Positions 1-10,800 of a DNA stretch of 64,000 bases are shown one piece after another. Positions within the stretch are counted from its first letter, which is position 1; each line of letters starts with the position of its first letter. This stretch comes from Dyadobacter sp. CY347 (GTDB taxonomy: Bacteria > Bacteroidota > Bacteroidia > Cytophagales > Spirosomataceae): positions 310,001 to 374,000 of the forward strand of contig NZ_JAKFFT010000007.1 in NCBI RefSeq assembly GCF_021502655.1. The letters run 5' to 3'. A model generated the notes under the pieces. That model had not been told where the DNA came from, searched no databases, and saw only the letters and a program-made list of their open reading frames with translations. The position numbers were made by a program, and so were the translations under genes.

Positions 1-3000
1 GCCTTGCTGCCTGAGCCAAATGAAACCACATCTTCACCATTGTCCAGGAGGGATAATGTTTCAAAATCCATTTCCTTTGAAAGGCCCGGAACAGCACCCG
101 CAGGAAGCTGAGCGGCTGGCTTACCGTCCTTTGGCACCACTACCATAGCCCAATGCCCTTTCATATCCGACCCCGTTTGCGGATCAAATGCAAAATACGG
201 CTCGCCTATCAGGTTCATTTTGGCCACGCCCGCCAGGTCGAAATTGCCATTTGGATTTACAAGCAGGTGATAAAAATCGCTTCGTAAGTTGAACTCCGTA
301 ATCGGAATATCCACCTTTCCGGTTTTTACAACGCCTGATTTGGAATAAAACCCACCCTTCTTGTAATCCAGCTTCCAGTCGCGGATCTCTACGCTCCATT
401 TGCCGGCCAGCGGGAAAGTGAGCGGCGTTTCGCCCGTTTTTACATCCACGGTGTTGTTTTTCAAAACCAAGTCGCCGATCGTTACTTCCAGTTTTTCCGG
501 TTGGGCATTTTTAATAGGACAGGTCATGACGGGATTGAGGTGGATTTCGTCGCCGATCAGACGCGAGCCTTCCAGCTTGCTTACTGCTTGAAAGTCAAGC
601 AGCCTCAATGTCATGGGTTTTCCGTTTGACTGGCAGATCCCGAAATTCGTCCATTTAATGTTACTTTTCGCCGCGTCGAATGCAGTAACCATCGGCTTGT
701 TCGCTGGCTGTCCCGAAACCTCAGGGTCGTAGAGGAAGAACTGGCCTTTGTCGTAATACAGCAGGTTGGACGAGAAGTTGAAGGAGTTGTCGAGCACCTG
801 TGCTTTGGCCATGATCTTGCCGGTTGACGTGCCGGGCGTCCTTACGATTTTGAGTTTGAAAAGCAGCCCTTCCGGGGAGGAAAGTTTAATGTTATACTTG
901 GTCTTTTTAATGTCAACTTCCGGGGTCGTATGGTAAAGAAGATTGTTTAGTACATTCGTTTCAAGTGCTACGGTTTCTTCAACCGGAATGCCAACACCTG
1001 GATTTTGAGGATCAGCCTTGAAAGCCACATTCTCAAAACGCACCCGTACATTTTTATCGATAATGGCAAATGGCCCTAAACCACTGTCCGACAAGTCAAT
1101 TTCTCCCGTAACCGCCATCGTTTTCGGATCAATTTTTTCGATAGTGACCGGAAAGCCCCATAGCGATGCGATTTTGAATTTATCAAAAGCCGTTACAGTA
1201 AGTTTCAATGACTGGCCGGATTGCTGCGGCATAAGCAATTTGCTTCCCGCTCCCACGTATGTAGTGCCCGCAGGCAATGGCGGATTGGCGGCATTTTTTG
1301 GGTTAAAAATTGCTTCAATATAGATAGAGCTGCCATCCAGGCTTTTGGCTACATCCATTGAAAACGAACCGTCTTTACCCGTGACCGTGCTGTATTTCAC
1401 GGGCGCATTGCCACCCGACGCAACATACACTTCGGCTCCTTCCAACGGGATTTCCGTTCCCTTGCCTGTGTTGACCACTACAACTCCATTGACCGTCCTG
1501 GCCGGTTGCAGCACGATGACTTTGGTTTCGGCTGTTTTGGATTCACTATTATTGACAGCCACTGTCCTGGTCACATAACCCGGCGCAGCGATCTCTACAA
1601 ACAGATTGTCAATCGAAACGTTTTTGAATCGCGTTTCCACGATGCCATCGGCTTCACTTGCACCAAATTCAAAACCTTTCGATTTTTTACCAAAAAGCCG
1701 CACATATGCATTGGGAACTCCCTTTTTGGTTGTTTCATCCTGCAGCTTGAATATGATGCGGTGATCCCGTTCATAAATGTTAATGTCGCCTGCGTTGATG
1801 GTGTACTTGTTTGATTGTAGGACTGGTTTGGGAAGCTGCGTCTTAATGTTTCGCTCCTCACCAAAATAGCTGATGTTGACGGGGAAAATTTTCAGTTGAG
1901 AAGCAGTGGAAGGAGTTTTGAGCGAATATTTCCAGGTGCCGTCCTCAAATTTTGTCTTCACCATATTGCCATCGTCGGCCTGGGCATATGCTTCCAGCGA
2001 CGGGTCTGAGCTGCCGACGATCTGGTTGTAAGGCTGCGTTTGTACCGGTACGGAACTGATGTTGCCACTTGCGGCATTTTTACCAACAGTCGTTTTTGCT
2101 GTTGTCGTCTTAGTGGCAGCATCTTTCACGTCCACAGTCACATTGCCGGACACATCCACGGTTGATTTTTGAATGGCATCAATGTCGATTGCCCTGCCGG
2201 TAATGACTGTATTGGGCTCCATTAAGACGCGGTCGTAGTAACTGTTCTGGCCTAATAGCACGTCGCCGATATAGATCACATTTGCATCCTTCGCCGTTTT
2301 TGTCCCGGAAATGTAAACGTAACCTTCTGCTTTGATGCGCATGATTGCGCTGTTGCCTGGTTTGAGCATAAATGGCGTCAGGATCCAGCCATCTTCACCA
2401 GTAAACTGCGTATGCTGTGTTGTAACGTTTTTTCCTTTTTCGAAATAAAACAAATCCACAACTGCGTTTTTGATACCCTGCGTTGGATTTGATTGGTCCA
2501 CAACCCGCACATTCACAGTGGGGTTGCCGGGATTCAGGTGGCGGATGACCGGGTCTGATTCGAATGTTTTGTACTGGTCTGCAAATACGGGATCGTAGTA
2601 GGATTGGGGGAGCAGCACCTTGTCATTTACTTTTACATCATGCAGCTTCTCGCCGAGCCAGTAATTGTTAACCGTTTTACAATCAGCGAGGTGGCTCACC
2701 CAGCGGTATTCCGGCGAATGCTGGGTAACAACCATTTTTTCATAGTCTTCATTGCTGTAACTGCCGTAAGGGGTCCAGGTTGTGGGGAAATTGGGGTTGT
2801 CCATGTGTGACAATTCCCAAACCGTTTTACAATCGATCTTGGTGCCATTGTACTCCGTTTTACCTGCTTTTTCCGACCGCTGTATTTCCTCCTGCGTGGC
2901 ATACGGAGAGAATGTTGATCCCCATTTTTCGCTGACGGTAATCCGTTTGAGCGAAACCAGCTGATAGTTATTTATTCCGTCCACGGACGCTTCGGTTGAA

Positions 3001-6000
3001 AGAAAATAAGCATCGGCCTCGCCGTTTGACATGACCATTCTCGGGAACCTGGCGATTCCTTCTGCATTGGTCTCGGTCGTTGCGATCACCTTAAATTTCT
3101 TCATTTTCAAAATTTTAGTCGTTTTTGCGCCTTCCCCTTCATCTGCCGGTGGCCGGCGGTCGGGGCCGGGTAGTTTTTCGGTGTCTTTGGCCAGGCGCAG
3201 CACAGACACCTTAATGCCAGACAGGTTATTTTGGATGCCTGCTTTTTGTTCTTTCACCTTTGATACCCCGGTGGTATCCGATTTGGCTTGGGCAATAAGT
3301 GTATAGCTTCTGGCCACTGCTGTTACGGGCCCGAAATCATAGGACCCCTGTGGTTTCATAACCTGCTCTTTTTGAATGCCAAATGTTTCCGTCGGGCTTG
3401 CATAATAGGGATTGTCCACCACGACGCGGATGCCTCGGATGTAGGTTACGGACGGCATCTTGAATTCTCCCTGGCCAGTTTCTGTTGTAGGAGGAAGCAC
3501 TCCCAATTCCATGGGTTTGGTCATCTTTACAGTGAATGTGAAAGAACCGTCGGAGCCCGTCACTTTGGTATCGAGGGTCTGGCTGAAATCGTGATGGAAT
3601 TCCGAGAACTCGGCATAATTGCCGTAGCTGGCGCCGAATGTAGTTTTATCCGAACCTGCTGCTTTGTACACCACTTGCAAACGAACCTGCGTGTTGGGCA
3701 ATGCCTTCACTTGTGCGCCTTCCTTACCCGCGTCTGCAAACTTGTAAGTAAGCTTTCCGGTGAAAGTCATGGTAGGAGCTTCGTCAGTTTGAATGTTATA
3801 AGTGTATTTTTCAATGCGCGCAGGCGTTTCTGGCAGGTTTTCGTAAGGTTTTGTTTTGATAATAGGATCGGCGTCATCAGGCGAGAGGCCACAATCCGGG
3901 CAATAGATCTGGTAGGCATCATAGGAAACGCCGCCATAAACGAGGTTGTCGATCATTGCGCCGTATTCCGTATCCTTCTTGTTCAATGCGACCATGCTGA
4001 TGAACTGATAACCCTTTTTTTCGAGGTCAGCCATCACCTGTAAACGCAACGCAGCTTCACCCGATTTAGCGTTTCCGGAGCCTCCTGGTCCGTCTGCCAA
4101 AGCACTTATATTCGGATTCAACTGATTACTGATGCCACCGATGGGCTGGTAACCGCTGTTTGTCCCGGCCTGCACCGTTGTAACTGTGGCCTCCTGCGAC
4201 TTTTTGTACCCCGTGCCTTCAAATGGCAGCCTGTATTTGTCAAAATCCTTGGCAATACCTGGTTGTCTGTAAATGACGAGGTGTTTTCCTTCCAGGTTTA
4301 TGCCCGGGATGCCTGGCCAGTTTTTATAAGAAATCTTCGCCGTCACGTCCAGGTTGTAGCCGGTTGCCAGCCAGGTAATTCCCTGAACCTCATAGCCTTT
4401 TTGCTCGGCGCTGGACACCTCGAATGTGTGATCATTCTTGGTTTGATAGTATCCCGGCTCAGCAAGCCGCTGAATAAACGGGTTGACCGGATCGACCATA
4501 AAGCGTGTGTAAACAGTTGAGTCGCCCAGGCCCTGGATCGAGGTTTTCAGGATTTTGATAGTATAGTTTCCCAAAGCATCGGATTTTCCGTAAGCAACTG
4601 TGGCCCGGAACCTGTTCGGGAAAATTTTCATGAGCATAACCTGTGTATTCGGAAGAATGTGCGGCGTGCCGCTTTCTCCCGGGAAACGGTAAGCCAGTAC
4701 TCCCCGGATCGTGAGGCTATCTGCTTCATTTCCTATGTTCTTTTCAATCAATGCAAAAGACCTTGGTTTTGAGATCAAAAGCGCTTCACCCAGCTGTGCG
4801 CGTTTTCTTCTCACATCCGACATGCCCTGCAATTCAACCTGCACCTGATAATTTTTTCCGGTCGGCATGTTTGCCGGCAGTTCCGATTTTTCCAGGCTAA
4901 GTTGTTCGCCCCTTACAAGCCGGTCCAGAACCACGGTGCCTTGTCCCCTTTTCTCGTCCGTTTTGATCACTACGCGATAATTAAGTTCTGGAAACTGCTC
5001 TACAATGGTCTTTTTGGGCTGGGCTTCAAATGCTTTTCTCAGTGTTTTTTCAAATTCGTCATCCAGCTTCCAGGTGACCAGAAACGGATTATTACTGCCC
5101 ACTTCGATGCTTGGATTGCGTTTCGCCGCCGGACTGGTAATGGTAATGTATTCCAAATCAAGCCCCAGCGGCATTTGCTGCCCGTAAGTGAATGATTGAA
5201 CCGGGCTTTTTCCGTCGTTCAGGAAATTGAACCTTTGTCCGATTGGTTTAGCTTGCACGCGCCATGCGTAACGCTTTCCTTTTTGCAAAGGCGGTTGCTG
5301 CGGACTGTATAAAAATGTCGTTGTTCGGAGATTGTTCACCTCCACGCCAGACCTCGGCAACACCATCGCATCTATATATACGTTAGGATCAACATTGGTT
5401 TCGGGCAGTTCCACGATCCGGATGCTGTATTCCACTTGGTTGGGCAATATTCCTACCGGCGCCGACCATGTAAAAAGTTGTGTTTGCGGTATTTTAACGG
5501 CGATTTCTTCATCGGCCATCGGCGAGATTAATATGGGCGGCTCAATGATGCGAACGGGGATCAATCCGCTGCAACCCATAGGGAATTCGGCGGACAACGG
5601 GCGGGTGGTCGCATTGTCAAATGCCTGAACGCAAAGCTGATAGTTGCCTTCCGGAAGCGGTAAGCCCCGGTAAAGCTGATCTTTGTTCAACCCTTGCACT
5701 TCAATTTGATTCAGGTCAAAAAGTCCTTCCAGTTCAGCCCTCGTGATCATTCTGTTCACATCCGTTGGCCGCAGTTCCAGCGGACGCAAAGGGCGGTAAT
5801 TCTGCGACGTACGGATGACCACACCATTATCGCCTTCCAGTTTTCCCAAAAGCCGTACCGACAATGCCCGGCCCGAGAGATTGGAAATAAACACCTGAAC
5901 GCGGTTGCCCGTGCCCGGATAATCCTGAATGTAAGGACTGTAAGGTGGCAGAACATTGGTGGTAATGCGGATCTGATTTTGACCAAAACCGGCATGAAAT

Positions 6001-6080
6001 GCCAGACAAAGGAATAGCATCATCCCGAAGCGAATGCTCCTTTCTGTGAAAGCGCTATATTTTTTAGAATGAAATTCCAT
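1..6080 (-). CDS. Very large secreted multi-domain surface protein, C-terminus beyond the window
   Basis: One reading frame stays open on the minus strand from the ATG at 6080 to the left window edge, more than 2020 codons, so the C-terminus is not visible. The N-terminus is basic and hydrophobic (FGMMLFLCLAFHAGFGQ), a signal peptide; the ATGs at 6023 or 6020 are alternative starts. The first 150 mature residues (NQIRITTNVLPPYSPYIQDY onward) resemble the Bacteroidota domain I know as TANFOR; this is from memory. Many beta-rich modules follow, several like carboxypeptidase-regulatory or fibronectin folds (for example NVRVVDQSNPTQGIKNAVVD). The start overlaps the end of the upstream barrel gene by 17 bp, so the two are co-transcribed and probably translationally coupled. 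Likely role: T9SS-exported or barrel-associated surface structure. The exact function is unknown. Confidence 0.82.
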   Translation of the reverse strand, partial: MEFHSKKYSAFTERSIRFGMMLFLCLAFHAGFGQNQIRITTNVLPPYSPYIQDYPGTGNRVQVFISNLSGRALSVRLLGKLEGDNGVVIRTSQNYRPLRPLELRPTDVNRMITRAELEGLFDLNQIEVQGLNKDQLYRGLPLPEGNYQLCVQAFDNATTRPLSAEFPMGCSGLIPVRIIEPPILISPMADEEIAVKIPQTQLFTWSAPVGILPNQVEYSIRIVELPETNVDPNVYIDAMVLPRSGVEVNNLRTTTFLYSPQQPPLQKGKRYAWRVQAKPIGQRFNFLNDGKSPVQSFTYGQQMPLGLDLEYITITSPAAKRNPSIEVGSNNPFLVTWKLDDEFEKTLRKAFEAQPKKTIVEQFPELNYRVVIKTDEKRGQGTVVLDRLVRGEQLSLEKSELPANMPTGKNYQVQVELQGMSDVRRKRAQLGEALLISKPRSFALIEKNIGNEADSLTIRGVLAYRFPGESGTPHILPNTQVMLMKIFPNRFRATVAYGKSDALGNYTIKILKTSIQGLGDSTVYTRFMVDPVNPFIQRLAEPGYYQTKNDHTFEVSSAEQKGYEVQGITWLATGYNLDVTAKISYKNWPGIPGINLEGKHLVIYRQPGIAKDFDKYRLPFEGTGYKKSQEATVTTVQAGTNSGYQPIGGISNQLNPNISALADGPGGSGNAKSGEAALRLQVMADLEKKGYQFISMVALNKKDTEYGAMIDNLVYGGVSYDAYQIYCPDCGLSPDDADPIIKTKPYENLPETPARIEKYTYNIQTDEAPTMTFTGKLTYKFADAGKEGAQVKALPNTQVRLQVVYKAAGSDKTTFGASYGNYAEFSEFHHDFSQTLDTKVTGSDGSFTFTVKMTKPMELGVLPPTTETGQGEFKMPSVTYIRGIRVVVDNPYYASPTETFGIQKEQVMKPQGSYDFGPVTAVARSYTLIAQAKSDTTGVSKVKEQKAGIQNNLSGIKVSVLRLAKDTEKLPGPDRRPPADEGEGAKTTKILKMKKFKVIATTETNAEGIARFPRMVMSNGEADAYFLSTEASVDGINNYQLVSLKRITVSEKWGSTFSPYATQEEIQRSEKAGKTEYNGTKIDCKTVWELSHMDNPNFPTTWTPYGSYSNEDYEKMVVTQHSPEYRWVSHLADCKTVNNYWLGEKLHDVKVNDKVLLPQSYYDPVFADQYKTFESDPVIRHLNPGNPTVNVRVVDQSNPTQGIKNAVVDLFYFEKGKNVTTQHTQFTGEDGWILTPFMLKPGNSAIMRIKAEGYVYISGTKTAKDANVIYIGDVLLGQNSYYDRVLMEPNTVITGRAIDIDAIQKSTVDVSGNVTVDVKDAATKTTTAKTTVGKNAASGNISSVPVQTQPYNQIVGSSDPSLEAYAQADDGNMVKTKFEDGTWKYSLKTPSTASQLKIFPVNISYFGEERNIKTQLPKPVLQSNKYTINAGDINIYERDHRIIFKLQDETTKKGVPNAYVRLFGKKSKGFEFGASEADGIVETRFKNVSIDNLFVEIAAPGYVTRTVAVNNSESKTAETKVIVLQPARTVNGVVVVNTGKGTEIPLEGAEVYVASGGNAPVKYSTVTGKDGSFSMDVAKSLDGSSIYIEAIFNPKNAANPPLPAGTTYVGAGSKLLMPQQSGQSLKLTVTAFDKFKIASLWGFPVTIEKIDPKTMAVTGEIDLSDSGLGPFAIIDKNVRVRFENVAFKADPQNPGVGIPVEETVALETNVLNNLLYHTTPEVDIKKTKYNIKLSSPEGLLFKLKIVRTPGTSTGKIMAKAQVLDNSFNFSSNLLYYDKGQFFLYDPEVSGQPANKPMVTAFDAAKSNIKWTNFGICQSNGKPMTLRLLDFQAVSKLEGSRLIGDEIHLNPVMTCPIKNAQPEKLEVTIGDLVLKNNTVDVKTGETPLTFPLAGKWSVEIRDWKLDYKKGGFYSKSGVVKTGKVDIPITEFNLRSDFYHLLVNPNGNFDLAGVAKMNLIGEPYFAFDPQTGSDMKGHWAMVVVPKDGKPAAQLPAGAVPGLSKEMDFETLSLLDNGEDVVSFGSGSK

Positions 6081-7755
6081 AGCCGATATTTCCTCTGAGT
6101 TCGTTGAATTTTTCTGTTTGAATGCCCGTGTTCGAATTGAGATAATTGAACATAATGTTCAGGCTTTGTCTTTTTGCAAGCTGGTAACCTGCATTCATGG
6201 AGGCAGTTAATACTTTTCCTGTTTCGCCAAACTGCTGGTTGAACAAATAGGAAAAGTTGAGCGAAGTGCTGAGTTTCTTTTTTAGAAAACTATAATTCGT
6301 CCCAAGTGTGGGGCCGTAGAATTTAACCTTCTGCTCGGCGGCTCCGGGTAATGTTTGCGGCAGGCTCGTCTGCGTGTAGGAAAGCATCAGATTCGCCCCA
6401 AAACCGCTTTGACTGGCTTGCAGGAAATAGCCCAGATTGGCATTCTGACTATTGTTTTCAGTTTGCACGGCCGTATTAGCATTCAGGTCGGACAGCTGCT
6501 GATGGGAGCCGGTAAGGGTGAAAATGTGGGAAAAATCTTTGTCAAAAATGGAGTAACGGACATTAGCAGTTGCTGACAAATTGTTTTGCGCAATGCGGAG
6601 CGTATCAATCAGCGGCCGGATTCCCGCACGCTGGCTCAGTCCGTAATTGGAAAGGGAAAGGTCGAAACCGAGGGTAGGGTCGGGGTTTAAGGAAACCATC
6701 ATGGAACCTACGGAGCGGCCTGTACGCGCGTTTTTATTTTGGGCTAAATTGTCAAACTGCTTGCCAAAACTGCCCGCCAGCCTGGCTTTTCCTTTCAGCA
6801 AATTCAATGTTACATTGCCCGTATAGCTTTGGATATCACTTTGAAAATAATAAGCGCCCATGGTCTGGAAGTTGGGATCAATGCGTTTGTATTGAAATTT
6901 GACTGATCCCCATTTGCTCTGGTAACCCAAAGCCGCCTGCGTCGCCTGCGTGAGCTGGGTAGAAAGCCTGGGCGTGATAAGCTTGCCAACAAGCCGGAAC
7001 ATCGGATTTTTACCCTCAGCCGCAACCTCAGACGCAGACAGGTCACGTGTATAGGAACTCGCCGCCAGGTCCGCTTCAACGAGAATGTGTTTAATCAAAA
7101 GCAGCCTTGAAGTAAGGCCGATCACCATGTTTTCGGCTGGGGTGGTGTACTTTTCGGGAGACATCTGTACCCGGTCGATGGAATTGGTGTCGTCCCGAGC
7201 CCGGAGCATAACGAGGTCCACATAGTTGCCTGGCTTGCCATAACCCACTTTCACCGCATAACCCGTGCGTTTGAACGAAGGAATAATATCGGGATCGGAA
7301 AGTGTCGAAGAAATGGCTTTGTTAAAACGCCCGTATACAGCGCCTATTCGTAACATTCCGGGATTCAGCTCGACGCCCCCACCCAGAAATGTATGACCTG
7401 CAAGCGTGAACGGTGAGAACGACACATTGCGGTAACCGGCATGCGCTGTGGCCCATTTATAAGTAGGGCTTACCCCAAACTGGTTGAAAGGCTGACGGAA
7501 ACTCGTGCCCTGGTTGCCCAGCACAGCCGAAAACGGCAAAGAAATGCCGCCCGGAAGCGTTAATGTTACGGCCCCGCTCAGTCCAAACGGATTAGGTTGG
7601 TTGCGCCCGGCGATGCCGCTGGACGTGTACAGCCCGGCATAGGCATTAAGCCCTCCCGAAAGCTGAACCTGCTTGTTTTTGGGGCTGTCCTGCGCCCGCA
7701 AATGGGCACAGCAGCAGAAACAGAGGCCAATCAGTAACAAACCCGAGCGTCGCAT
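6064..7755 (-). CDS. Outer-membrane beta-barrel protein
   Basis: 563 residues. A signal peptide (MRRSGLLLIGLCFCCCAHLRAQ) precedes alternating amphipathic strands with many aromatic and glycine residues, and the chain ends in a strand with terminal phenylalanine (GNIGYGISF), the usual signature of an outer-membrane barrel. No plug or TonB box is visible, so it is not a TonB-dependent receptor. It lies between the giant surface protein downstream (17-bp overlap) and a T9SS cargo gene upstream, which suggests a three-gene surface module in which the barrel anchors or exports a partner. Direct repeats at 7848-7877 and a palindrome at 7781-7792 lie just upstream and may regulate it. The family was not identified further. 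Confidence 0.8.
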   Translation of the reverse strand: MRRSGLLLIGLCFCCCAHLRAQDSPKNKQVQLSGGLNAYAGLYTSSGIAGRNQPNPFGLSGAVTLTLPGGISLPFSAVLGNQGTSFRQPFNQFGVSPTYKWATAHAGYRNVSFSPFTLAGHTFLGGGVELNPGMLRIGAVYGRFNKAISSTLSDPDIIPSFKRTGYAVKVGYGKPGNYVDLVMLRARDDTNSIDRVQMSPEKYTTPAENMVIGLTSRLLLIKHILVEADLAASSYTRDLSASEVAAEGKNPMFRLVGKLITPRLSTQLTQATQAALGYQSKWGSVKFQYKRIDPNFQTMGAYYFQSDIQSYTGNVTLNLLKGKARLAGSFGKQFDNLAQNKNARTGRSVGSMMVSLNPDPTLGFDLSLSNYGLSQRAGIRPLIDTLRIAQNNLSATANVRYSIFDKDFSHIFTLTGSHQQLSDLNANTAVQTENNSQNANLGYFLQASQSGFGANLMLSYTQTSLPQTLPGAAEQKVKFYGPTLGTNYSFLKKKLSTSLNFSYLFNQQFGETGKVLTASMNAGYQLAKRQSLNIMFNYLNSNTGIQTEKFNELRGNIGYGISF

Positions 7756-7780
7756 TTGCAGAACAGTTTTGGAGTTGAGT

Positions 7781-7792
7781 TAAACCGGTTTA
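7781..7792. promoter_or_regulatory. 12-bp perfect palindrome upstream of the barrel gene
   Basis: TAAACCGGTTTA is a perfect palindrome 26 bp upstream of the start codon at 7755. Its position suits an operator, but no regulator can be named. Confidence 0.35.
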
Positions 7793-7847
7793 GACTTAAC
7801 CGATTTTCCCGAAAGGTATCTGCTCAACCCCCGCTGCTCTTTTTATA

Positions 7848-7877
7848 ATCGATGAACGACAATCAAAAATCGATGAA
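7848..7877. promoter_or_regulatory. Paired direct repeats, possible LytTR-type site
   Basis: ATCGATGAA occurs at 7848-7856 and again at 7869-7877, exactly 21 bp apart. LytTR-domain regulators typically bind two direct repeats about two helical turns apart. The pair lies about 95-120 bp upstream of the barrel gene. A related pair with identical 21-bp spacing (ATCGACGAA on the minus strand) is at 18936-18966, upstream of another outer-membrane gene and next to a LytTR regulator gene. Assignment as a regulator site is inference. Confidence 0.4.
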
Positions 7878-7897
7878 GGATTTTCGACTGCCGTATA

Positions 7898-10800
7898 TCA
7901 TTGCTTGACGATCCGGTATGAAGCCTTTTTTGCGCCTTCACTAACCTCAATCACATATATTCCGGCTGGAAGCTTACTGATGTTTAAATGCTCTTCCTGC
8001 ATACTGGAAACCACTTTTTCAACGCTATGTCCTGCTATGTTGAGGAGCTCAATGTTGCGCCTTGCCGGCTGGTGAAATTCCAGGGTGATCACATCTTGTG
8101 TAGGGTTCGGATAAATGCGGATGCTTTCTTTGAATGCAGGCTCATTCGTGCCGGTAATCACTTCTATGCGCACGGTTTCAGGTATGCCAATGTCTCCTGC
8201 GCCGCAGGCATTGCTCACGCCAAAGAGTTTGTAGATCTGGTTCGGGGAAGCATTAAGCAGTTGGATCTCGTAACTGGGGTTGCTTGTGGTGACCAGGTAA
8301 TTCGCAAAGTCTGTGCCGTACCGGAATGTCCACGGTGCGCCGCCTTGCAGCAGCACCTGCACACGCGGTGCCGTCACGCCATCAAAAGCCACGGATGCAG
8401 TGGAAAAGCGTGCAGCGGATTTTTGGGTTATCGTATATGTTTCCCTGAATGCGCTGCTGCTCACGCCTGCATCGGAAGCCATCACCCTGATCCTGTAACG
8501 TCGTCCGTCGGGCGTGCTCAGCGGAATAACTGCTTTTAATGGACTGCTGGTTCCGGTGGTTTGCATATTTGTAAAATTCTGCCCCGTAGAATCCGATATT
8601 TGAACGGTCATTCTGTTACCGGCGGAAAGGCTGCCTTTTGCGGCATAAAAAACATTGATCTCACTGCCTGCGCACGTGCCTGCGCCCAGGTCTGTATGGA
8701 TATTGGTAACGGCAACGCTTTTACCTGTTTCGGGATTCACGACCACCGTGGCCGATCCGCTGGCGACACCCGTCCCGCAGCCGTTTTTGATAGTTGCAAT
8801 GGTGTAGGTTGTCGTTTGTTTCGGGCTGACTTCAATGTAAGAATAATCGCCTGTTTGTCCGTAAATGCGGCTTTTGGTGCCGTCGGAGAGCGTTATATCC
8901 GTGCCGTCGTTGGTGTCTTTGATAGTCTGGGCAAGAATGTAAGTTGTTTCGCCGCTGTTAATGGTCGTATTGCCACTGAGGACGGCGGCTGGCTTGCGTG
9001 CAAAACCAGCATTCAGCGATGATCTGAGGTTATATTTTCTGATTGTCACCCGGATCTCAAATCGCTCGGTAGACACGATATCAGGCATTTTTACTAACTG
9101 TGTTCCCGATAATGCTTTGGTAGAATCAAGGACAATGACAGTGCCTGTTGCATAATTTGTCAATTCAAAACGAACGTAATCATCCGATAGATCGGCGTCG
9201 CCCAGCACAGTATAAGTGATGGGAAAGGTGCCGCCCTCGCAGGCATTGAAAGCATTGGAATTTACCTGCAGACCGGGATTAACTTTAACAGCCACCGAAC
9301 CCGAAGTCGTGCCGTAACCGCACACATTGGAAACAGATTTTATGAAAAACTTGCCTCCGCGTATGGGATTTAAATTCCGCGTTTCTTCCGGATAAAAATA
9401 AGTGAATCTCGAATTATCCTCATATACAACGGTCCAATGCGGCCCGCCCGTCAGTGCCACTTTCACAGACGTATTTTGCCAGGGATCAGAAACAATCGGC
9501 TCGGATTCAACGCCGGAACCTAATGTCGCGGTCGGTTTGGTGCCTATTCTGATCGTCTGCTCGTTCGTAGCAACGCCGTCTGATGAGATGATGCGCATCC
9601 TGTTGTTGCCCGTTTTCGCATTTTCAGGTATTTTTCCAAAAATCATATTTCCGGTTTCAGCAGTCCCAATGGTCGTAAAGTCCGTAGAACCTTCTGCGGC
9701 GATCTGCAGGGAGAAGGTGGCGGGTTTGCTCATCGGATCAACTACACCAAATGGAATGGTGATAGGCCCGCCGATGCAGTATATGCCTTCGTAGCCCGTT
9801 GGCTGGATCATAATCCGGTAGGGAATGGAGTAAATGTAGGCTTTCAGGTCAACCGGCACTGTTCCGCAAAGGTTGCTTGCCGACTTCATAACAAACTCAT
9901 TAACCTTGCCGGGAACCAGCGTAAACGGAATGTAGGGTGTCTGATCGTTCCGGTTTTCAAAGACTTTTTCTTCTCCGTTTTGTGTGTAGGCAATGCGTGT
10001 GGGGATGCCCTTCTCTGTGTAAACGCCGATGTCCAAATAATTCTGATAAGGATATGATTGCAGGGGATTTTCGGGGGTGCCCTCCACAGAAAGCCGGATC
10101 TGCTCGGGAAGCAGCTGTATGCTGAATGACTGGGGATCGCTGAACAGGATCGGCGAAGTGGAAGCAATGCGGATGTTGGCTACACTCAGGAACCGGTCAG
10201 CCGGAAGTTTTACTTTGTATTTTCCCGGGCCGGATACGGTTGCGAGGGTTTTATAATCGCAGCAATCGGCCATTCCCTGGATCTGGAACTCATTTTCCGC
10301 ATTAAAATTCCCGAACTTCTGAAATGTCACTTCAATACTGTCGTTGGCGCAGATCTGTTTTTTGACCGGTTCGAGCGAAATGGCCACTTTGTTACCGCTG
10401 CCAAGAACGCGGAAGGTTTTGGAAGGCAGGTTTTCGTTTTTAAAGCAGCCGTTTGAAATGGATTTGAACCGGAATTCGCGGTTTTGTTTAAGATAAAAAC
10501 CATATCCATACTCGCCGTTTGAGTCCATTGTAAACTTCTCGCCCTCCATCGTTTCCAACACATATTGCGGTCCGCCGCGCAGCACATAATAGAACTGGAC
10601 ATTGGACGGGATCTGGTAATCGTAAATGTTATAATTCCGGAACTCCATTCCAGGCATCGTCTGGATTTCGATCAGCTGGTTGAGCGATGATGCCAGCGAA
10701 GGACTGGCAGTGACGATCTGATAACCAAAACCTGAATATCCCAGCTCGCGCTGAGGCACGTCGAAAGTGAGCTGATCACCTGAACGCGTGGCTGATATCA

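Noticed and set aside
3288-4043. Plus-strand ORF of 251 codons inside the giant surface gene
   Set aside because: It is cysteine- and histidine-rich with no domain, and lies antisense to a long protein-coding frame with consistent codon pattern.
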